Positions 55,285 through 64,000 of a stretch of DNA of 64,000 nucleotides are shown here, piece by piece; position 1 is the first letter of the stretch; each line of letters begins with the position of its first letter. Source of the stretch: Orientallactaga sibirica (taxonomy: Eukaryota; Chordata; Mammalia; Rodentia; Dipodidae); the NCBI GenBank assembly GCA_036365145.1, contig JAEOAD010000026.1, forward strand, positions 3,240,001-3,304,000, in the 5' to 3' direction. The translations under genes and the position numbers were made by a program. Below the pieces are notes generated by a model, which worked only from the letters and a program-made list of their open reading frames with translations, searched no databases and was not told the origin of the DNA.

Positions 55285-55712
55285 TTTTTTAAATTTGAAT
55301 TTTAATTTTTATTGACAACTTCTTTAATTGTAGACAATATCCCATGTTATTTCCCTCCCTCCCCCCACTTTCCCCTTTGAAACTCCACTCTCCTTCATAT
55401 CCCCTCCCCCTCTCAATCAGTCTCTCTTTTCAGTTTGATGTCATCATCTTTTCCTCCTATTATGATGGTCTTGTGTAGGTAGTGTCAGGCACCGTGAGGT
55501 CATGGATATCCAGGCCATTGTGTCTGGAGGAGCACGTTGTAAGGAGTCCTACCCTTCCTTTGACTCTTACATTCTTTCTGCCCCCTCTTCTGCAATGGAC
55601 CCTGAGCCTTGGAAGGTAGGTTTGAGATGTGGTGGCACACGCCTTTGATCCCAGCCGTCAGGAGGCAGAGGTAGGAGGATGGCTGTGAGTTGGAAGCCAG
55701 CCTGAGAGGACA
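55285..55712. mobile_element. Short LINE 3' end and B1 fragment
   Basis: 55285-55625 is the terminal ~340 bp of the LINE family seen at 28470 (minus orientation, starting at TTTTTATTGACAACTTCTTT); 55627-55712 is a B1 fragment (+). Confidence 0.75.
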
Positions 55713-56631
55713 CTGACTTTGAATATGCCCCCTGGTGTTGCGATGACAGGAACCACCCCTGTGGTTAGCGCTTCCCAGAGGAGACACCCCAGCACCCAGA
55801 ACTTCTGCTTCTGGAGCTGCCAGTCACTTCCGGTGTCCGCCCTACATTTTGTTTCAGGTTCCCTTTTTCTAGGCCTGGTCCCTGCTGCCTCTCGGAGTAG
55901 GATGGGACTCTTGGGTTTATTCAGTAGGTAGAGCTGTGGTAGGGAGAGAATGGGTTGAGGGTTGTGATCGGTGTGCGAATCCTCCCCACCCGCGTCGGTG
56001 TCTCGACGAAGGGCTTTTATTTCTTCCAGACTCAGTTTCCCAATCTGTAAAAAGCTGGGCCCCAACCTCTGTCACAGGGACTCTGTGGAGAGGCTGTGAA
56101 CCACAGGTGCCCATAAAAATAACGGAAGTCATGGCCTCACCCCTGGGTGCCTGCTGGGCCTATTCACGAGGCTCCTGAGTCCTTTCTTGGTCCTTGGCCA
56201 GGGGCCTGTGTTTGTGTGGAGTGGTGGTGGCCTCCTGGTTGACCCCTCGGCTGTGGGGGCAGCAGGTTTCTACGGCATGGGCCCCATTGTGCAGGTCCAG
56301 TGGGCTGGTGAATAACTTGAGGCTTGTCCTCTGTCCCCAGGGGATCCCCGCCCCCCCTCTCGGAGGCCTGGCTCATCTGTCACTCTAGGTCTTCGTAATA
56401 ATAGTCAAGATGTTCAGAGACAGAGGGTGACATCTGTCTCCTGTCCCTTTCTGGGATCAGACAAAGCAGGTGTCCCCTGTCTCTCACAGTGCCAGGTGGC
56501 CGCTCTGGAAGCTGCTGAATAAATAGACTGTGGAAGGGAGTGAGGAGCTGAGCCTTTGGAACCTTGAGGGTGTGCGGGGACAAACGGGAGCCAACCCCAG
56601 CTACTCCAAGCTGCCTTTCACCAATGTTCTT
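55713..56631. other. Unique sequence
   Basis: No repeat. No splice pair convincing enough to call an exon. Confidence 0.5.
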
Positions 56632-58660
56632 TGTTTGGTTTTTCCTCGTAGGGTCTCACTCCAGCCCAGGCTGACCTGGAATTCACTATGTAGTCTCAGG
56701 TGGCCTTGAACTCACAGCGATCCTCCTACCTCTGCCTCCCGAGTGCTTTGACTAAAGGCGTGCGCCACCATATGTGACTCACCAAGGTCCTTGCTAAGTG
56801 CTACTCTGTGGACACCTCACCGTAAGGGTGACATTTAGAGCTGGGCATGGCCAGTACTAGGGAGGTGGATGTGGGAGGATTGGAAATTCAAGGTCATCCT
56901 TGACTACATACAGAGCTAAGGCTATCTTGGGCTATATGAAACTGTCTTAAAAAAAAAAAAAACAACAAAGCTGACATCCATTATTCATGAGAAACAAGAG
57001 AGGCTTAGAAATGTGACATGAGAGCTGGAGAGATGGCTGAGTGGTTAAGGCACTTGCCTGCAAAGCCTAAGGACCCAGGTTCGACTCCCCAGAACTCACC
57101 TAAGCCAGATGCACACATGGCACATGTGTCTAGAGTTCATTTGCAGTGGCTAGAGGCCCTGGCACTTTCATTTCTCTCTCTCTCATAAATAAATAAATGC
57201 AAATAAAATATTTATAAAAAAAAAAAGAAGAGGGGTCTGGAGAGATGGCTTAGCGGTTAAGGCATTTGCCTGCAAAGCCAAAGGATCCCGGTTCAATTCC
57301 CTAGGACCCACGTAAGCCAGATGCACAAGGGGGCGCATGCATCTGGAGTTCGTTTGCAGTGGCTAGAGGCCCTGGGGTATGCCCATTCTCTCCCTCCCCC
57401 CCTCTCTCTTTGCCTCTTTCTCAAATAAATAAATAATATATATATATAAATAAGAGGGATGTGAGATGACTAGCTCAGAGTCACATGACAATTTAAGAGT
57501 CAGAATTCAAAGGTGAATCTAGTCTGACTCTAAAGCATGTATGTGTGACTACAGCCTGTGTCACCTGCTTCCTAAAAAGGAACAACTTAATCAGTCAACT
57601 GTAGGTATGAAGGTCGCACGAATAAATGACCCCAGGTCTCCTGACAGAGAAAGTCTGTGAGTGCCCATGCTGACGGAGGCCCACCAACACCTTCCCTGGG
57701 TCTCTGCCAACTCACCCCAACTTTGGAGTTCCGCATATGTATTTACTTGTTATTTATTTGAGAGAGAGTGTGTGAGATAGAGAAAGAAGCAGAGAGAGGG
57801 AGAGAGAATGGGCATGCCAGGCCTTCCTGATACTGCTAACGAACACTAGATGTATGTGCCACCTTGTGCATCTGGGTTAGACATGGGTACAGGGAATTGA
57901 ACCCTGGCCTTCTGGCTTTGTAATCAAGTGCCTTTAACCACTGAACCATCTCTTCAGCCCACTGGTTTCCTGGTTTTAAAAAAATTTTTTTTTTTGTTTC
58001 CAGTTTATTTATTTATTTTTATTTATTTGCATGGAGATGGGGGGGGGGAGAAAGAATGGGTGCACCAGGGCCTCTAGCCATTGCAAATGAACTCCAGACG
58101 CATGTACCACTTTGTGCATCTGGCTTTACATGGGTACTGGGGAATCAAACCCTGGTTGTTAGGCATTGTAGGCAAACATCTTAACCATCTCTCCAGCTTG
58201 GTTTCCTGTTTGTTTGATTGTTTTTGTTTAAAATATTTTATTTATTTATTTGAAAGAGAGAGAGAGAAAGAAGGAGAGAGTGAGAGAATGGGTGCACCAG
58301 GGCCTCTAGCAACTGCAAATGAACTCCAGAAGCATGCGCCACCTTGTACATCTGGCTTATCTGGGTCCTGGGGAATCAAACCTGGGTCCTTAGGCTTTGC
58401 AGGCAAGCATCTTAACTGCTAAGCCACCTCTCCAGTCCTTGTTTGCTTTAAAAAATATTTTTACTTATTTGCAAGTAGAGTGAGAAGTGGGACGGGGGAG
58501 AGAGAGAATAGTCATGCCAGGGCCTCTTGCCACTGCAAATGAACTCCAGTTGCATGCACCACTTGGTGTATCTGGCTACGTGTGGATACTGGGGAATTGA
58601 ACCCAGGCTGGCAGGCCTTGTATGCAAGTGCCTTTAACCACAGAGCCATCTCCCCAGTCT
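56632..58660. mobile_element. SINE cluster
   Basis: 56632-56782 B1 (minus); 56840-56965 old B1 (+); 57020-57225 and 57232-57440 DIP-like (+); 57738-57960, 57985-58198, 58228-58438 and 58448-58660 DIP-like (minus). 57450-57735 is unique. Confidence 0.8.
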
Positions 58661-58732
58661 TCTGGTTCCTGTTTTGTTTTTGACTTGTCTTGGAGGAAAT
58701 GGGGCTGTGTGCAGTACTTTGGCTGAGCCCTG

Positions 58733-58734
<2 letters not shown>

Positions 58735-58778
<44 letters not shown>
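58735..58778 (+). repeat. GT microsatellite
   Basis: About 22 GT dimers. Confidence 0.9.
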
Positions 58779-58785
<7 letters not shown>

Positions 58786-58831
58786 GGGTCCTCCATGTTC
58801 CTTCTTTCACTCCTCTCTCTGTCTGTGACAG

Positions 58832-58942
58832 GTGTGTTCCAGCTCTCCCAGGTGGTTCCTGACGTGGTCACACAGCTGTCACAGCTTGGTGGTATCTGAG
58901 GAGGACTCAAGGTGCGACTCCATTGCTTCCGTGGGGGCACAG
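58832..58942 (+). ncRNA. Candidate internal lncRNA exon
   Basis: A good polypyrimidine tract and acceptor (CTCTCTGTCTGTGACAG) and donor (GGGCACAG|GTGAGAC) enclose 111 bp of unique sequence, between SINEs. No coding potential recognised. Could be an exon of the transcript starting near 52.9 kb; could also be chance. Confidence 0.22.
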
Positions 58943-59239
58943 GTGAGACAGACTAGCTGCAGTAGGGTCAAAGGCACCCTCAAACCCACAGGTCTGGGTA
59001 CCCTGAGCTTCTGCATTCCTGGGCTCCACTCTCTTTACCAAAGCTTCCCTCAGGGTCTCCTGACCCTGGCGCACATGTGCGTGCATGTGTGTGTGTGTGC
59101 GTGTGCGTGTGCCTGCATGAGTGAGTGTATGTGTGCAGGTCTGTGTGGCCTAAGTGTCGCTGACCCTCTTTGTGTAGCCTGTGGCCTGGAATTTCTAATT
59201 TCTGCTCTTTTCATCGCACACCAATGTATTTTACCAGAA

Positions 59240-60115
59240 CAAATAGTCTGGGTGTACTGGCACATGCCTTTAGTCCCAGCACCTGGGAGGCTGAGGTGGG
59301 AGCCTCGCTGTGAGTTTGAGGCCAGCCTGGCACACAGAATGAATTCAAGGTTAACCTGGGCCAGAGTGAGACGCTACCTTGAAAACAACAACAAAACAAC
59401 AACAACAACGACAACAACAACAACAACAACAAAATAACCGTCCAAAAACTCCCCACAAAAAAAACAACCAACCAATGAGAACAAAACCTTCATGGAGATA
59501 TAATTTTCTTATTTTTATATTTTGGTTTTTCAAGGTAGGGTCTTGCTCTAGGCCAGGCTGACCAGGAATTCAGTGTGTGGTATCAGGCTGGCTTTGAACT
59601 CACAGCAATCCTTCTGCCTCTGTCTCTTGGGTGCTGGGATTAAAAGCGTGTGCTTATTTTTATTTTTATTTTTTTGGAGAGAGACACCGAGAGAGAGGGA
59701 GAGAAAGACAGATAGAGAATGGGCGCGCCAGCAGCCTCTTAACTGCTGTGAATGAACTCCAGATGTGTGCGCCCCCTTGTGGTCAAGTGTGGCATTGCGC
59801 CCTTGCATCACTTTGCATCTGGCTAACCATGGGACCTGGACATTGGAACCAGTGTTCTTAGGCTTAGCAGGCAGGCGCCTTAACCACTAAGCCATCTCTC
59901 CAGCCCAGTTTATTTATACTTATTTATTTTTATTTTATTTTATTTTATTTTTTATTTTATTTTTTTGGTTTTTCGAGGTAGGGTCTCACTCTGGTCCAGG
60001 CTGACCTGGAATTAACTATGTAGTCTCAGGGTGGCCTCGAACTCTTAGCGATCCTTCTACCTCTGCCTCCCGAGTGCTGGAATTAAAGGCATGTGCACCA
60101 CACCCGGCTCTCCCA
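59240..60115. mobile_element. SINE cluster
   Basis: 59240-59387 B1 (+) with a CAA run tail (59388-59433); 59520-59652 B1 (minus); 59655-59908 DIP-like long subfamily (minus); 59965-60110 B1 (minus). Confidence 0.8.
59769..59782 (-). promoter_or_regulatory. CTCF-core-like motif in DIP-like SINE
   Basis: Minus strand CCACAAGGGGGCGC, in the SINE at 59655-59908. Confidence 0.5.
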
Positions 60116-60193
60116 GTTTATTTTTATTTTTAAAATGAGCATCAAGAATACCGGGCTTCGTTATGACCTGGTGTAATTTATATACAAGAAAAA

Positions 60194-61562
60194 CTTACCC
60201 ATTTCAAGCATACGTTTTGGTGTGTTTGGATAAGCTAGTGCACCAGGGTCGTCATCATCACAGGAAGATGGGGAATATTTCTATCCCCCTAAAATGTCCT
60301 CTGTATCCCTTCCCTGTCTGTCACCTCACAGGCCTCCTGCATATGGTTTCTTACACTTGGCCTCGTCTTACAGAGAAGCCTTATTTTGGCTTTTCTAATC
60401 ACTGAGAATTTAAATTTGATGTGTGTGTTCTAATTGGGGCATATACCATTCACCTCCCCGCCCCAGGCATCATAGACTACCCAAGGAAAAATAGTCAAGA
60501 GACTAAGGAATGGTGGTCATATTTCTGGAACTTGAATGGTACACAAAGACAGAATTTAAATCTTTCACTGGTGAAAATACTGGAGCTCAGGCCGGGTCCT
60601 AGCTAAGCTTCCAGAATGATTACTCTGAGCCATGCCACACCTTGAGTATGGGGATGGGGGGCTCGGTGTTTTATCTCAGCTTGTCAGACCTCAAAACCCA
60701 TGTCTTCTTCTTTTTTCTTTCTTTCTTTGTTTGAGTTAGACAGAGAGAGAAAGAATGAGTGCACCAGGGCCCCCAGCTACTGCAAACGAACTCCAGATGC
60801 ATGCTCCACCTTGTGTATCTGGCTTTAGGTGGGTCCTGGGGAATTGAACCTGGATCCTTTGGGTTTGCAGGCAAACGCCTTAACCACTAAGCCATCTCCA
60901 GTCCCACCATGTCTTCCTTTCTAGTCTGTATGCTTGACTCTGGGAACAGCTAAGGTTCTCTGAGAACCTCCTTTCCCCTGATAGGAACCAGGATCTGGAT
61001 TGTCATGCCCAGGGGCAGGCTCTCTGCAGGTCGAGTGGTGGCCCAATGAGCAGCATAGGGTTTATTTGCAGAGTTCCAGAAAGTTCCGGGGATGCAGATG
61101 CGAGAAGGAAATCGAGGTCGTCACAGCCACGTGGAAAAGAGACCTTGCAGATAAGTACTGGCGTTCAGCAGCAGGCAGCCGCCATTCTGTCTGTGGGTGT
61201 GCGCAGGGAAAGCGAACCCCACAATCCTGGAGGAAAGAGAGGCTGCAAGACGGATGTTTGCTTTTCTACCTCTTTTTTAAAAATTTATTTATTTATTTAT
61301 AAGAGAGAGGAGAGAGAGAAAGGGAGAGGGAGAATGGGTGCACTGGATCCTCTAACCACTGCAAATAAACTCCAGACACTTGCACCACCTTGTGCATCTG
61401 GCTCTATGTGGGTCCTGGGGAATCGAACCTGGGTCCTTTGGCTTTGTAGACAAGCGCCTTAATCATTTCTTTACTTCTTTTGCCAGATACCAAGAGCTTA
61501 TTCCCACTTTATGGCACTCCCAGAATATGTTTTCACACCCCATTTTTGGTATTGGAGCTGAT
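60194..61562 (+). repeat. Tandem duplication, copy 1 (1369 bp)
   Basis: Begins CTTACCCATTTCAAGCATAC and ends GGTATTGGAGCTGAT. Contains two DIP-like SINEs (60705-60905 and 61280-61465, both minus) and, between them, a unique GC-richer patch (60960-61255). Repeated immediately downstream with only scattered differences. Confidence 0.92.
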
Positions 61563-62929
61563 CTTACCCATTTCAAGCATACGTTTTGGTGTGTTTGGAT
61601 AAGCTAGTGCACCAGGGTCGTCATCATCACAGGAAGATGGGGAATATTTCTATCCCCCTAAAATGTCCTCTGTATCCCTTCCCTGTCTGTCACCTCACAG
61701 GCCTCCTGCATATGGTCTCTTACACTCGGCCTCGTCTTACAGAGAAGCCTTATTTTGGCTTTTCTAATCACTGAGAATTTAAATTTGATGTGTGTGTTCT
61801 AATTGGGGCATATACCATTCACCTCCCCGCCCCAGGCATCATAGACTACCCAAGGAAAAATAGTCAAGAGACTAAGGAATGGTGGTCATATTTCTGGAAC
61901 TTGAATGGTACACAAAGACAGAATTTAAATCTTTCACTGGTGAAAATACTGGAGCTCAGGCCGGGTCCTAGCTAAGCTTCCAGAATGATTACTCTGAGCC
62001 ATGCCACACCTTGAGTATGGGGATGGGGGGCTCGGTGTTTTATCTCAGCTTGTCAGACCTCAAAACCCATGTCTTCTTTTTTTCTTTCTTTGTTTGTTTG
62101 AGTTAGAGAGAGAGAGAAAGAATGAGTGCACCAGGGCCCCCAGCTACTGCAAACGAACTCCAGATGCATGCTCCACCTTGTGTATCTGGCTTTACGTGGG
62201 TCCTGGGGAATTGAACCTGGATCCTTTGGGTTTGCAGGCAAACGCCTTAACCACTAAGCCATCTCCAGTCCCACCATGTCTTCCTTTCTAGTCTGTATGC
62301 TTGACTGTGGGAACAGCTAAGGTTCTCTGAGAACCTCCTTTCCCCTGATAGGAACCAGGATCTGGGTTGTCATGCCCAGGGGCAGGCTCTCTGCAGGTCG
62401 AGTGGTGGCCCAATGAGCAGCATAGGGTTTATTTGCAGAGTTCCAGAAAGTTCCGGGGATGCAGATGCGAGAAGGAAATCGAGGTCGTCACAGCCACGTG
62501 GAAAAGAGACCTTGCAGATAAGTACTGGCGTTCAGCAGCAGGCAGCCGCCATTCTGTCTGTGGGTGTGCGCAGGGAAAGCGAACCCCACAATCCTGGAGG
62601 AAAGAGAGGCTGCAAGACGGATGTTTGCTTTTCTACCTCTTTTTTTAAAATTTATTTATTTATTTATAAGAGAGAGGAGAGAGAGAAAGGGAGAGGGAGA
62701 ATGGGTGCACTGGATCCTCTAACCACTGCAAATAAACTCCAGACACTTGCACCACCTTGTGCATCTGGCTCTATGTGGGTCCTGGGGAATCGAACCTGGG
62801 TCCTTTGGCTTTGTAGACAAGTGCCTTAATCATTTCTTTACTTCTTTTGCCAGATACCAAGAGCTTATTCCCACTTTATGGCACTCCCAGAATATGTTTT
62901 CACACCCCATTTTTGGTATTGGAGCTGAT
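61563..62929 (+). repeat. Tandem duplication, copy 2 (1367 bp)
   Basis: Same boundaries as copy 1. Differences I can see: small length changes in the CTT/TTTC run at 62070-62095, GACAGAGAG against GAGAGAGAG, and single-base changes (for example GTTTCTTACACTTGG against GTCTCTTACACTCGG). SINEs at 62075-62275 and 62645-62832 match copy 1. Confidence 0.92.
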
Positions 62930-62934
62930 ATTTA

Positions 62935-63350
62935 AAAATATTTTTAAAAAATTAAATATATTTATTTATTTATTTATTTGAGAGCATGAAAGAAACAGAG
63001 AGGGAGAAGGGGGAGAGAATGGGTGCGCCTGGGCCTCCAGCCACTGCGAACGAACTCCAGATGCATGCACCACCTTGTGCATCTGGCTTACATGGGTCCT
63101 GGGGATTCAAACTGAGGTCCTTTGGCTTTGTAGGCAAGCGCCTTAACCACTAAGCCATCTCTCCAGCCCATTAAAAAAAAAACTTTATTTGAGAGAAAGA
63201 GGCAGATGGACAGAGATTATGTATGGGTGAGCCAGGGCGTCCTGCCACCACAAATGAACTCGAGACACATGCACCCCTGGGTACTAGGGAATCAAACCTG
63301 GGCAAATAGGCTTTGCACGCAAGCGCGTTTAACCGCTGAGCCATCTCTCG
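62935..63350 (-). mobile_element. Two DIP-like SINEs
   Basis: 62935-63170 and a diverged one at 63175-63350, both minus. Confidence 0.8.
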
Positions 63351-64000
63351 GAGCTCTATCGCCAGGAGCTTTTACATAGCTAAGTTAGATCACTACTTGT
63401 GGATCTGGTGCTAGAAGTGGGAGGGAACATCTGGTCCTTGGAAATAGTGTCTCTAAACCTGGCCAGGACTCTTGGGCCTTGCACACACTTGGGCGTCTCA
63501 GGCACACATCTAGTCTGCACAGCTTGGTTGAGACAGCACGCTGTCCTTAGAGAGCTTGCTAGGAGGTGTCCTGCCTATCCCGGTTCAGGTCTGCACTGTG
63601 GTCACTAAGAACAAAGCCCCAGGTCATTCTCTGGCCTTCTCCACAGTGGCAACTGAGGGTGGTCTTAGATCCCCACACCACTGTCCGGTCCCAGTGCCTC
63701 CACGGTGGAGCTGTCAGGGGAGGGTGGGGACTAGGCTGAGCAGAAAGGCCCTTGCCAGTTCCAAGCCACTTGTCATGAGTGTGACCTGGGGTGGTTGTCA
63801 GGGCAGGAGGTGTCCCAGAGCCCAGAGAGAGACACAGACTTCCCAGTGGCAAGGATAGCTCTGAGATCAGGGAAGAGGCAAGAGGCTCGTGGGGCCTTGC
63901 TCTCTCTAGCAGCAAGTTCTGCCCAGGCCAGGCCTGCTCTGGAGAGGAGGGCTGTCTTGGTGGGGGTTCCCTCCTGTGTGTGGTTGGCTCTTCTGCCTTC
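63351..64000. other. Unique sequence at window end
   Basis: No repeat, splice pair or gene recognised. Confidence 0.5.

Noticed and set aside
61046..61302. Open frames of 100-138 codons in the duplicated unit, twice
   Set aside because: They run into a SINE and are unlike any known family. Their duplication simply follows the DNA duplication.

Overview
This is a mammalian nuclear window, almost certainly rodent. More than 100 short interspersed elements belong to two families. One is a 7SL-derived B1-type monomer. The other is a tRNA-headed SINE that opens GGCTGGAGAGATGGCT, carries a pol III B box (GGTTCGATTCC), and ends in CT-rich and AAATAAA tracts. I read the second family as the DIP family (B2 superfamily) of jerboas, so a dipodid such as Jaculus is my best guess. 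The gene calls do not depend on it.

Two complete protein genes are present, both lens beta-crystallins, arranged head to head. CRYBB1 is on the minus strand: non-coding exon 1 near 19578-19619, coding exons from 18098 down to 5270, 256 aa. CRYBA4 is on the plus strand: exon 1 near 24139-24165, coding exons from 24672 to 31979, 196 aa. All splice sites are GT-AG, both reading frames close exactly when joined, and each of exons 3-6 encodes one Greek-key motif. Both genes have a TATA box and Maf-type (MARE) sequences about 75-90 bp upstream of the predicted start. The two starts lie about 4.5 kb apart. Beta-crystallins form structural oligomers in lens fibre cells, so shared lens control of the pair is plausible.

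Layout: 1-5180 is intergenic repeats (TPST2 lies on this side in human and mouse). 5187-19750 is CRYBB1. 19750-24000 is the intergenic stretch between the promoters. 24000-32085 is CRYBA4. 32085-52500 is repeat-rich intergenic DNA with fragments of LINE-1 and one non-repetitive, motif-rich island near 40.0-40.35 kb. 52.5-54.75 kb is GC/CpG-rich with a good splice donor, and lies where the lncRNA MIAT starts in human and mouse. 60194-62929 is a recent, nearly perfect 1.37-kb tandem duplication. The rest is SINEs, simple repeats and short unique gaps.

No bacterial, viral or otherwise novel multi-gene system is visible. The most interesting points are: CTCF-core-like sequences carried by particular SINE subfamilies across the locus; an in-frame upstream ATG in CRYBA4 exon 1; the tandem duplication; the candidate lncRNA promoter; and a target site used twice by B1 elements inside CRYBA4 intron 2.
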